Shown piece by piece: positions 9,608 to 18,439 of a stretch of 22,089 nucleotides of DNA (its first letter is position 1; each line of letters starts with the position of its first letter). The notes under the pieces were generated by a model. It had not been told where the DNA came from. It searched no databases and saw nothing but the letters and a program-made list of their open reading frames with translations. Origin of the DNA: Podochytrium sp. JEL0797 (lineage: Eukaryota; Chytridiomycota; Chytridiomycetes; Chytridiales; Chytriomycetaceae); assembly GCA_027596195.1 (NCBI GenBank), contig JADGJG010000374.1:1-22089 (forward strand), read 5' to 3'. The position numbers and the translations under genes are program-made.

Positions 9608-10122
9608 TCAGCAATTTTGCATTGGGAAGAGAGTGAATTCATCTTTTTTGAATTTGAGTTGTTCGGGTTCGTTGTGTAACCACTTCTTGGAAGTGATTTC
9701 GCGGCTGTTGGGGACCGAACGGGGAATGATGATATTGACGGCAGACGCGAAGGCGAAGTCGGGACTGATTTGATCCTTCGATACAGCGTTCCTCCAACTC
9801 ACCTCCAAACTCTCCTGATTATTTAGTTTGGTCTCTGCGCTCCTCTCTGAATACGACACGCGTAAGATTCGCCTCCTTCACAATCACTTCACCACCACTA
9901 CCCTCCACCGAAACAATCCACTTTGGATCACCCAACAAAGAATTCGGCGCTGGCCCGCGGACCTCATACATTTTGGAGTTCATTGCCGAATATTTCGGAT
10001 TTTGGAGTCCATGCACGCGAACCAAGTCGAGTTCGACGAGATCACTCAGTGCGCGACACATTTTTTTTATGCCCCATTTTCCAAGCGATGCTTTGACACT
10101 CGGCTGAGCAGTAGAATTTGCA
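9608..10122 (-). pseudogene. MYND-finger family, 5'-truncated copy C
   Basis: On the minus strand the similarity begins inside the MYND zinc finger (FYCSAECQSIAWKMGHKK), then runs into the family body (LVRVHGLQNPKYS, MYEVRGPAPNS, DPKWIVSVE) as in copy B. The finger and body lie in different frames: the break coincides with a run of eight A (plus-strand T8 at 10061-10068), where seven would restore the frame. A later frame change occurs near 9830, after which a tail of about 75 residues ends at TGA 9608-9610. The whole N-terminal half is missing. It may be a pseudogene, or the homopolymer may be a sequencing error; the truncation argues for the first. Confidence 0.65.
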
Positions 10123-10647
10123 GCTGATTCGAATTGCGATATTTTGACCCCCAAAATAAGACAATACCCACTTGCCCACCCGCCCCCCAATCCGAAGGAC
10201 ATAGTAACAGTTACTCGAATGTCAAGACCAAAAGTCAAAGAGGAAACACGCGAAACTCGTCTTCGCGTGAACGCACACCAAAACCCAGATGCAGCAGCGA
10301 CTATGCGGTATCGAACCCCATTCGAGATGCCCAAAGTATCCACGGCGCAGTGAGCCATGTGAGGTCGCAGCCCGCAAAGAGTCAAACCCTCACAAGAACG
10401 ACACCTTGTGTGAATTGCTGCCGACATCAAACCGCATCCATCAAACCGCATCCAACGGACTATTAAGTGTCGGAAAATGAAGGACCGCACCCCCCGAGGA
10501 GTCACGCCCTCAACAGATACGACACCCTGTGAAGGTTGTTGGAAGGGTTTTTGGGTTTCGGTGCATTATTTTTGGCGATTTTTCAAAAACAATACGGAGT
10601 TTATTTATCGACTCCCACAGCAGCGAAGAGAAACCCCCCCTTCAAAA
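10123..10647. other. Intergenic with short tandem and dispersed repeats
   Basis: No coding feature recognised. A 14-bp unit, CATCAAACCGCATC, is present twice in tandem at about 10425-10452. Two imperfect copies of a roughly 40-bp segment (GAGTCA..CCCTCA..GA..CGACACC) lie at about 10379 and 10499. Overlapping open frames on both strands show no family resemblance. Confidence 0.45.
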
Positions 10648-11440
10648 TCACGGCAAAAACGTCACCGGACGCTCCCCAACCCCTCCATACGAATCAAACA
10701 CAATCCCACAAACGAAATACTCCGCGTCGGCATACACGCGCACAATGTCTTCCGTCCCAGAGGGACGCACAAAACATCTACCCTTGTTGAATTTCGCGAC
10801 TTGCTCGTTGATGCGGGATTGGAGGTCAAGCGGGTGCGAGAGTTCGGTATCGGCTTTGATGGGGACAAAGTCGGCGCGGTTGGCCACATTGTGTTTTGAA
10901 TATACAAAAATGAATAACAAACCCAATCGACAACGAGGCCAATGTTGAGGGGGGTTTTGGAACCGGGACGGGGGATCAGGATTTGGGCTTGTTTGGCAAG
11001 GTCCATGATGAATTCGGCGGCGAGGGTGGCGATTTTGTCGCCGTCGAGGAGGCGGAAGGTTCCGTCTGTTCAAAAGCGGGTGAATAAGGAAGGAGGCGAA
11101 AGAACGAGGGGGAGGGATCCGACCTTCTTCGACTTAGTAAAACACGATACGGTCAGCGTCTCCATCCAAGGAACAAGCTCTCTGTCCGTACCTCAATTCC
11201 ATACCGAGTGGGGCGGTTTGCTTGATTTTGACGAAATCGGCTCCACTCTAAAAGCGACGCTTGTGAGCCAAAGAACCGCAAAAACAAGGAGAAAAAACTC
11301 AGCGTGGTTGAGTTTTCCCTTCGAAACGACATCGTGGTTCACAAGCTCGTACGCAAACGAATCGCCGAGGTATTTGCCGAGCTTCTCCATGGCGGGGGCT
11401 CCGATACCGTTGGCGCCATCAATCAACAGAGAAGAGAGTC
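10648..11440 (-). pseudogene. AGM1: Phosphoacetylglucosamine mutase (AGM1/PCM1) relic
   Basis: The minus strand carries pieces of AGM1, which interconverts GlcNAc-6-P and GlcNAc-1-P for UDP-GlcNAc and chitin. Segment 1 (about 11440-11304) has LLIDGANGIGAPAM and ELVNHDVVSKGKLNH. Segment 2 (11247-11124) has GADFVK, the metal-binding loop [10 protein letters not shown], and then an in-frame TAA where an aromatic residue is expected. Segment 3 (from 11065) has TFRLLDGDKIATLAAEFI and runs to about LNIGLVVD. The sequence then jumps, in another frame, to the phosphate-binding loop CFVRPSGTEDIVRVYA and the family end GGVGERP (stop at 10648-10650). The active-site serine region and roughly 150-200 residues of domain 3 are missing. 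Segment 1 to 2 would use a GC-AG intron (11303-11248), segment 2 to 3 a GT-AG intron (11123-11066). Confidence 0.85.
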
Positions 11441-11972
11441 TGGGGAATCCGTTCTGAGAATCCGAGCATACGGAATGTTTGGAATCGCGTGTGAGTGCCT
11501 GGGATAGCTGCGAAAACATTTTTGGGATCTTTTTCGGAAAAAAGTTCAAACCGTCCAAAGTTGTAATTATTTCATCAAAATTAAAACGAACCTGGCATCG
11601 TTTAGAAAAGCCTCCTTTACAATTGGGGCTTTTGTGGCGCGTTGGATGCGGTGCGCAATTAAAGGATAAATATAAAAACCAGTATGGGAGGAGACTGTGA
11701 AATCTGAGCAGCAATGCAGTCTGTACGTGCGCACTTGCCCTCATAAAAAAGTGTGGGAAAACGCAATTTGTAGCGATTGGTCAACAATTTCTGGGTTAAC
11801 TTTTTGAGTGCCAAATCAGAAGGAATTCATTCCCTCTTTCCAATTATTCTAATGTAATGAAAATTTTTCGCCGGAACAAAGGTGTGACTCACTCGTCGTC
11901 ATTATTTTCAACGTGCGCTCCATAAAAATGCGTCCCCCACGCCCGAATTGATCCAACAAAAACAGACAACAA
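11441..11972 (+). promoter_or_regulatory. Shared 5' region of the AGM1 relic and the cNBD-LDH gene
   Basis: No gene is supported. The minus-strand frame of the AGM1 relic stays open to 11744 but only a short piece (SQALTRDS) is faintly AGM1-like. Facing the cNBD-LDH gene are an inverted CCAAT (ATTGG at 11776-11780), a direct CCAAT near 11840, and a CA-rich leader immediately before the ATG. A TATA box is not evident. Confidence 0.3.
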
Positions 11973-13623
11973 ATGTCCACCACATCCGCAGAATCTCTGA
12001 CCGTTCTTACCAACTCTGGCCTCTTTCCTGGTCTCGACCAGGCCCAATTGCAATCCCTTGCGGCCGAAATGCAGCTGGTCACCTTCCAGAAGGGTGATGT
12101 TCTTGGCCGCGAGGGTGACAAGGCAATCTACCTGTTCATGATCACCAGTGGTCTCGTGGACGTCGGCAAGCGCATCGATGACAACGACGAAGCCAGCGAG
12201 TCCGTCAAATTGATTTCCCTCGGCGTGGGCGACTATTTCGGCGAGAGCATGGTGAGCATTTAAATCACAGTGACGCGTATCTATTATTTCGTATTTATTC
12301 GTTTCGAATAGATTTCTGAGCGCAACATCAGCGCCACAATGACCGCAGCCGAAAACAACACCTCCGCCCTCCGTCTCGACAGCACCGCATTCGCCCACAT
12401 CCTCAAACAACACCCCTCCATCTCCACCAGCCTCATCAAGGGCCTCTCGCACCAACTCCGCACTTTCCGAAGCATCCTCACCTCCACCCTCGCCAAAAAC
12501 GCGTCCACTGGAAACCTCGCCGCCAGAACCATCGACATGGCCGTATTCGACTTCATGAAGCACGAGAAGGTCTCGTTCCAGCAATCTGTCGCAGACCTCC
12601 AATCGACCCTTCCAGACGGCGTTGTCCTGCGCGTCCACTACTTTGAAACCAAACTCACCCTTCAATCCGCGCGTCTCGCAGAAGGCTGTCAAGTCGTCTG
12701 CATCTTTGTGAACGACACGGCTTCAGCAGAAGTTCTCCACATTCTCGGCACGATGGGTGTTGAACTGATGGCTCTGCGTTGCGCTGGATTCGATATGGTT
12801 GATTTGAAGGCAGCCAAGGCCTTGAACATTGAAGTGTGTCGCGTGCCCGCGTACTCTCCGTTCGCGGTCGCCGAGTTTGCCGCCACCTTGGCCATGTCGC
12901 TCAACCGCAAGATTGTCCCCGCCTCCGCGCGTGTCAAGACGGGCAACTTTGGTCTTGCCGGGCTCGTCGGATTCGACATGCACGGGAAGACTGTTGGTGT
13001 AATCGGCACAGGTAAAAAACCATGCAACCCCGCATTTCCCTCACCATCAGAAACTCATCTTCGTTTCCACCACAGGCAAAATCGGTCAATGTTTCATCAA
13101 AATCATGCTCGGATTCGGATGCAAAGTCCTCTGTTTCGACGCGTACCCTTCCAAGGACGTGGCCACCTGGGAAGGTTGCTCCTACGTCACTTTGGACGAG
13201 CTCTACGCGCAATCCCGCCTCATCTCCCTCCACGCTCCTCTCTTCCCCGAAACCAAACACATGATCAACGCCACTTCCATCGCCAAAATGCAACGCGGCG
13301 TCCTCATCATCAACACCTCCCGCGGCGGACTCATTGACACCAAGGCCCTCATCGACGGTTTGAAATCAGGTCAAATCGGAGGCGCCGGACTCGACGTGTA
13401 CGAGAACGAAAAGGCGCTCTTTTTCGAGGACCACTCCGACAGTGTGATGGAGGATGACATTTACGCGCGGTTGATGACGTTCCAGAATGTACTGGTAGCG
13501 GGTCATCAGGCTTTTTTGACCGAGGAGGCGTTGGAAAAGATTGGGGCTGTGACGATGCAGAATGTGAGGGAGAAGATAGTGGAGGGGAAGACGGGTAAGG
13601 AGTTGGAGAATGTGGTGTTGTGA
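11973..13623 (+). CDS. Cyclic-nucleotide-binding-type domain fused to LdhA-type D-lactate dehydrogenase
   Basis: Three exons (11973-12251, 12312-13011, 13076-13623) join in frame to 508 residues. Residues 14-165 form a cyclic-nucleotide-binding-type domain: LFPGLDQAQLQSLA, FQKGDVLGREGD, LGVGDYFGES and a closing helix. From about residue 170 (DMAVFDFMKHEK) the protein is a full-length D-lactate dehydrogenase close to bacterial LdhA: IFVND, LRCAGFDMVDL (catalytic Arg), AVAEFA, Rossmann GVIGTGKIG with Asp in CFDAYP pointing to NAD, NTSRGGLID, LDVYENE (catalytic Glu) and GHQAFLTEEAL (catalytic His). It should reduce pyruvate to D-lactate with NADH in the cytosol. No signal or membrane segment is seen. 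Intron 1 lies inside the phosphate-binding cassette and intron 2 inside the Rossmann glycine loop. AATAAA lies 38 bases past the stop (13661). Confidence 0.9.
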
Positions 13624-13660
13624 TTTTAGCAAAGCCGGCGTGTAATTTTTAATCATCGCG

Positions 13661-13666
13661 AATAAA
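13661..13666 (+). promoter_or_regulatory. Poly(A) signal AATAAA
   Basis: A perfect AATAAA lies 38 bases after the stop codon of the cNBD-LDH gene, at the expected distance for 3' end formation. Confidence 0.55.
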
Positions 13667-13720
13667 TTCTGTTAAATATGAAGTTTTTTGTAATTAAACG
13701 CGAAAATAATAAACAGCTCG

Positions 13721-13836
13721 TCATGGTGAATGATGTGTATGCGCGGTTGCAATGACGTTCCAGAATGTTTTGGTCGCCGGGCATCAGGCTTTCTTGACGG
13801 AGGAGGCGTTGCAGCAGATGGGGCTGTGACGATGCA
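13721..13836 (+). pseudogene. 3' remnant of a second D-lactate dehydrogenase copy
   Basis: About 115 bp repeat the end of the D-LDH exon 3 (about 13441-13560) with obvious identity, including the codons for the catalytic-His segment GHQAFLTEEAL. A three-base difference near GCGCGGTTG adds an early TGA in one frame, and the copy lacks everything upstream. This is the trace of a former tandem duplication whose second gene has been almost entirely lost. Confidence 0.8.
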
Positions 13837-13938
13837 CCCGTTTTTTTTGTCTCGGTTTGGGAATTTTTGAAAAAAAATCCTGAGCACAAAATGCACTTAC
13901 ATTCTTCTTATCCGCTTTGGTTCATCTTTCAGAGACCA

Positions 13939-14856
13939 TCACGCGATTCTCCTTGGAACCCGAATTGGAACGCGAACAATATCGATGATTAAAGCCTTTT
14001 GCGCCATGCGAGACGGCAGTGTCATGGAAGTTAACCAAATCGAGATCCGCGATTGCGAAGGCATAAACACCCTCTCTCCATGAAGTCTTCCGCTACTTGG
14101 ACTGCCATGGCCGGAAAAAATCCAATAACATATTTTTACACAACGTGTAGAAGAATATTTCTCGTTTTGGAGTCCGTGAATGCGGACCAAGTCAGACTCG
14201 ATGAGTGCAGTGGGAGGTCGACACATGGACTTGTGCCAACCTTTCCAAACGGGGGCAAAACATCACACTCGTCACACTGATGCCCGGGAGAGCGATGGAA
14301 AATCATATTCTGGAATCGGGGAAATTCGGTATGCTTGCGAATTTCAATGGGTGTGCACTCTTGTCCATCGTCCAATACGGCCACGATTTTGTCCGTCTCC
14401 TCGCTCGTATAATAATGCGTAATATTCATTGCGTCGAGGCTTAGCTTCGCGGCGGTCAGCATCGACCTGGGCATCGTGAGAAATTCGCGAATGGAGGCCT
14501 TCACGCGGCCGTTGCCATAGAATATCTGCTCTTTTGCGGTACCGCGCAGCTGCCTGATCGCAGTTTCCGGAACGTTCGAGGATGCACCCGAAGGCAAAGG
14601 CAGCCATGGCGCGATGGTGAGTCGGGGCTTTTGCAACCGTCAGGATATTCTTGAAGAAGGCCTCGTCGGAGGGGCGGATTTCCGTCATGATGTACTGCAG
14701 CGAGTGGAAATACGCAGGCTCCACGAGAGGAAGGAAAGGTTGCTCGGCAGCGAGGGTCAGGTAGGCTTCCTTGAAGAGCTCTTGGCAATCGCTGCTTCTT
14801 CCCTCGCGACCGGCCTGCAGCGCAGCCTAGTATTGGTCGAATCCGTCAAGAGACAT
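13939..14856 (-). pseudogene. MYND-finger/TPR-like family, copy A
   Basis: From ATG at 14856 (MSLDGFDQY) the frame meets TAG at 14829-14827, then continues as an N-terminal helical region shared with copy B (EAYLTLAAEQ, AYFHSLQYIMTEI, FKNIL, AMAAFAFGCIL, QAAARYRK). A deletion of some 40 bp then shifts the frame to EQIFYGNG and ITHYYTSEETDKIV. The zinc-finger start HQCDECDVL is followed directly by the end WHKSMCRPP in another frame, so the middle Cys ligands are deleted. The body continues as SDLVRIHGLQNEKYSS, then decays; a weak match to the copy C tail (ALIIDIVRVPIRVP) occurs near 13940-13995. MYND fingers generally mediate protein-protein contacts; this copy cannot encode one. Confidence 0.75.
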
Positions 14857-15141
14857 GACCAGAAAAAAATAATACAATAGAGAAACTCACCATCAACCAT
14901 GCAAGAATTGGCTTGGCTGCTGGTTAAATTTCTATCGAGATTTCAACCAGCCTTGACGCGAGACAGTGTAAATTCCGTGAGGAAACGCGTTCATTTCTTC
15001 TCAAGAACTCACTATTTAGTCCTTTTGGAAACAAGCGATTGAATCTCACCCGAGTATATTTCTTTTCCATTCTCCATTGATAGCCATTCCGAACAGATGA
15101 AACGCGCGGTAGCTGAAGAGTTGGTCGTGGGAAAATTGAAT
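14857..15141. other. Spacer between MYND copies A and B
   Basis: A minus-strand open frame (14924-15223) continues past the stop of copy B with CRGGYEWWDVVGPAPGR, and may be the frameshifted C-terminal part of copy B, but I cannot confirm it from the other copies. Immediately upstream of copy A there is a GTGAGT and a T-rich tract that could be a 5' intron. Confidence 0.3.
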
Positions 15142-16308
15142 TTACGCGTCCCGGAGCAGGTCCGACAACATCCCACCATTCATACCCACCGCGACACGCC
15201 TCCATAAATTTAGTAACTTGCATCGGAAACGAGTTCGTTCAGTTTCAAGCGACTTGTTCAAAGCAGTGTAGTTTTTTTTTAATGCTTGCCAGTTCCAACG
15301 CTCCTCCTTGAACATGCCACGCGCGAGATTCATGTGCTTCACAACAACCTCATTTCCAACACCCAAATACGACGCGATCCATTTGGGGCCATCTTCAGAA
15401 GACGTCGGCGCGGGCCCGCGAATCTCAACGATGTTTCCGTTCATTGAGGAATATTTCGCGTTTTTGAGACCATGGACGCGAACCAAGTCGAACGTGACAA
15501 GAGAAGTTGGAGGTCGACACATGGATTTGTGGCCGCCTTCCAGGCAGTGCGTTGACATTCGGGCGAACAGTAGTACATGTTGGCGCTTTCTGAGGCGCAC
15601 AAAAGATTCCGGTCCGCCTTGCTCCTCGCGGGACAACACATCACACTCGTCACACTGATGGCCTGGAGGGCGCTTGAAAAACAAGTCGAATCGGGGACAC
15701 TCGGCATTCTTGCGAGTTTCGCAAAGGAACGGGCCCGTTTTGACTGAATTTGAAGGGGCTGGTGCAATATGTCCCTTCTCCATTAATTCAGCTCTGCTTC
15801 TCTCCATCTCTTCATCCGTATAATAATGCGTGAGACCCATGGTATTAATTTCGAGGCCGTCAGTATCGAGTTGGGTCACTTGAGATACTCGCGAAAGGAG
15901 ACCATCGCTGTCCCGTTGCCATACATAACTTGCTCTTCGAGTTCCGCAGGAGTGATTTTGTCGCAGAAATAAATGGTCTTGCGGAATATCGCAGCTGCCT
16001 CGTCATAGCTGCCGTACATGTGGAGAATGCAAGCGCGGGAATAAACAGCCGTGGCGCGAGGTATGTGGAAGCATCTGTATCTCTCTGGAAGTTCTTGAGG
16101 AAGACATCATCGGCAGGGTCGATTTCCGCCATGATGAACCGTAACGAGTCGAAATACTCGGGATCCACCAGGGCTGGGGAGGAGGCGTTGCTCGGCGGCC
16201 AGAGTCAAGTATGCTGCCTTGGCGAGATCATTGCTCTCACGCTTTCTGCCCTTGCGAAATGCCTTTTGTGCTGCCCTTAAGTTTGTCGTATCCGTTGACT
16301 GGTGACAT
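15142..16308 (-). pseudogene. MYND-finger/TPR-like family, copy B (multiple frameshifts)
   Basis: The most complete copy. From ATG at 16308 (MSPVNGYDKL) it runs through shifting frames: RESNDLAKAAYLTLAAEQ; ALVDPEYFDSLRFIMAEI; RATAVYSRACILHMYGSYD with FRKTIYFCDKITPAELEE (a TPR-like helical pair); then THYYTDEEM and HQCDECDVLSREE. The second half of the zinc finger (NLLCASESANMYYCSPECQ) is in yet another frame, and GGHKSMCRPPT returns to the earlier one. Body motifs are LVRVHGLKNAKYSS, VEIRGPAPTSS and GPKWIASYLG. At least five one- or two-base shifts are needed, for example a missing G in GCGGCCAC. One expected zinc ligand in the second pair appears as Glu. Decay is the best explanation since neighbouring genes are clean. 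Confidence 0.75.
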
Positions 16309-16324
16309 TTTGTCCAGGAACTTG

Positions 16325-16816
16325 TCTGTTGAGGGGAATGGGTTACCAACAAAGAGGGAGTGTTCCAACGGACCTTGCGAGCCCTCTCCGTTCACTTGTT
16401 GCCAAGTCAATCAGTTGAAGAACGAGCCGGATTTTTTGGAGTAAGGGTCCATGTTGGAGGAGGTGTTTAAACACACGCCACACGGAATAGGGCTTGGCCC
16501 CAAGTCACATTGCGAATTGGCATGGATTGAGAATGTTTGGGAGGATATGAAGCGCTTCTGTCGAGCCAACTGCTCCTACAGCTTCTCTGGACTTCATCAA
16601 ACCCTGCCAAAAGCGCTTGAGTATGTGAATTTACCGGATGGGCTTGTGAGAACGAAGCGATACTTTCGACGGTACATGCGGTTGGTGGATGCATATTTCA
16701 AGGGATACTCTCTCAGCCTAGCGGAATTTGCGGCGAAAATGTACAAAAGCCACAGAATGATCCCTTCTGAGGCTACTATGGCTCAAATCCAGAAGGAATT
16801 CGACTTGAGAAAGTGA
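16325..16816 (+). pseudogene. DDE-superfamily transposase, 3' remnant
   Basis: One plus-strand frame reads CEPSPFTCCQ, NEPDFLE, a TAA at 16442-16444, then LEEVFKHTPHG, the conserved acidic-helix region HCELAWIENVWEDMKRFCR, a YSFSGL block and the end AAKMYKSHRMIP, stopping at TGA 16814-16816. These blocks and their order are those of the C-terminal catalytic part of DDE endonucleases common as mobile elements in fungal genomes; the Glu in ELAWIE is the likely third catalytic acid. The N-terminal two thirds, with the other acids, is absent and one nonsense codon interrupts what remains, so the element is dead. It abuts the start codon of MYND copy B on the other strand within about 20 bp. Confidence 0.8.
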
Positions 16817-17008
16817 TTTAATAATAATAATGTTATCCTCTTTTTTCCCGCACTTATTGAGAGCCACTGTATGTCAGGAATTTTCAACTCCCCCCTTACT
16901 TCCCCGCGCTTCCAATCGGGCTCATTAAGTCACGAGTTTTGAAACAGCGACTTGTCTTTCTAATTTTCGGAGCAGAAAAACGTTTCTCGCGCGGAATGCA
17001 AGTTTATT

Positions 17009-18292
17009 TCACTCGCCCTCATCGAGGGACCAAGGCACGTCAGGACCCAGCACCTCCACCCTTTCCGGAAACTCAAACCCAACATGCAAACGTCGACACC
17101 CTCTCAAATCGCATTCGCGAAGGCCGTCCAATCTTCCCAGAGATTCCGGAACTTCCCCCTCCAACAAATCGTTTCCCGCCAAATACAAAGACTCGAGTCT
17201 AGAGAGCTGACCGAGCTCGTGAGGAATGGGACCAGAGAAATTGCACCCTGCAAGGCCCAAATCCATCAACAGAGTCAGATTTCCAAACTCAGAAGGAAGA
17301 GATGCTTCCAGAGTCTTGTTTCCGAAAAGATTCAGAAATTTCAAGTTGAGGAGGGTGGTCAACTCGATTGGAATCGGGCCCGACAACGAGTTGTTCTTGA
17401 TGTAGAGGCTTTCGAGTTTTTGAAGCTGCCCCAGAGCCGATGGCAATGGACCCGACAACTTGTTGTTCGACAGCACAAGAACAGTCAGATTATTCAACTC
17501 GGCGAGAACGTCAGGAATCGAGCCGCACAACGCGTTGGTGTCCAAGTCCAGTTGTTGCAGCGACTTGAGGTTGGCAATCTCGACGGGAATGGTGCCAGTG
17601 AGGTTGCAGTCAACCAGAGCCAAACGGACAAGGATTTTGCTTTGAAGCAGGGCTGGCGGGATGGATGAATTGAGATCGAGCTCGTGATGGACAAAGTCTT
17701 CGGCGTCGTTAACTCCCCAACGGAATGACTTCAGGTGGTTCAGCTGTTTTTGAATGTAAACGGTTTGATACGAGAGTGGAGCACTCAGATAAACGATATC
17801 GGTAGCTGACGGCTCGGAAGATTCATGATTTTTCAGATCCGGTGCAGGGACGAAGCGTCGTATGTTGAGCAACGCAAACGACTTGGTCGAAATGGAGTTG
17901 CGAAAAGAACGCGAAAGACGGCGAAGCTTCCAGACGTCTTTTGGATAAACCCAACTCAACACCAAAGCCACAATCTCGGAAGGAAGACTTGTGAAGCGAG
18001 TGTAATGTTTTTTGGTCGGATTTTGGAGTTGCAGAATTTGGAGGGAGAGTTGGCGGTGTTTGTGGGTGATGGAGGACTCGACCGAAGAAAGGGAGGACTG
18101 GAGAAAGGATTGGAGTGCCGATTGAGCAGCGCTGGCCTCAGCCTTGAGGGCATCGATGCGGGTATTGGTTGTGTCATGGCTGGCGGCCAATTGGTTCATC
18201 TGGTTCTGGATCTGCGACTGGTTCGAAGCAACCTGGTTGAGGAGAGCAAAGAGGGAGGCCAGCGAAGGCTCGGGGGCCTGAGTTGGTTCCAT
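17009..18292 (-). CDS. F-box protein with plant-type leucine-rich repeats (intact member, copy 5)
   Basis: An uninterrupted 427-residue frame. The frame is open to 18403, but ATG 18292 is chosen because every other copy begins with the same M[DEN]PP..EPSLAS signature. Residues 10-90 are Q/S-rich and likely coiled coil. Residues 101-141 form an F-box (SLPSEIVALVLSWVYPKDVW, LSRSFRNSI). Residues 220-400 carry seven to eight repeats of the L..L.L..N.LSGPIP type. The C-terminus is acidic. F-box proteins usually recruit substrates to SCF (Skp1-cullin) ubiquitin ligases, with the LRR part selecting the substrate; that role is inferred. No intron, no signal peptide. Its neighbours on the same strand are broken copies of itself, so it is the surviving or founding gene of this local array. 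Confidence 0.8.
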   Translation of the reverse strand: MEPTQAPEPSLASLFALLNQVASNQSQIQNQMNQLAASHDTTNTRIDALKAEASAAQSALQSFLQSSLSSVESSITHKHRQLSLQILQLQNPTKKHYTRFTSLPSEIVALVLSWVYPKDVWKLRRLSRSFRNSISTKSFALLNIRRFVPAPDLKNHESSEPSATDIVYLSAPLSYQTVYIQKQLNHLKSFRWGVNDAEDFVHHELDLNSSIPPALLQSKILVRLALVDCNLTGTIPVEIANLKSLQQLDLDTNALCGSIPDVLAELNNLTVLVLSNNKLSGPLPSALGQLQKLESLYIKNNSLSGPIPIELTTLLNLKFLNLFGNKTLEASLPSEFGNLTLLMDLGLAGCNFSGPIPHELGQLSRLESLYLAGNDLLEGEVPESLGRLDGLRECDLRGCRRLHVGFEFPERVEVLGPDVPWSLDEGE

Positions 18293-18439
18293 GATTGATG
18301 ACGAATCTGAACAAGTTTTGCCTCCGGCCAAATCTGCCCTCCTCACTCCCTTGAGAACACACTGGTTCACGCGTGCGTTTCGAATTACGAGAAACTCGAG
18401 CATGCAAAACCGACCTAACGCCGTTCTAACGTAAAAAAT

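Noticed and set aside
10280..10330. Possible second tRNA from a GGTTCGATACC-like T arm on the minus strand
   Set aside because: The stem does not pair beyond two or three bases and no acceptor or anticodon arm can be found.
11889..12692. Minus-strand 267-residue open frame
   Set aside because: Mirror frame of the strongly conserved cNBD exon; no domain and biased composition.
15142..15879. Single 245-residue open frame as an intact gene
   Set aside because: It contains only the middle and end of MYND copy B, and the zinc-finger core inside it is in another frame.
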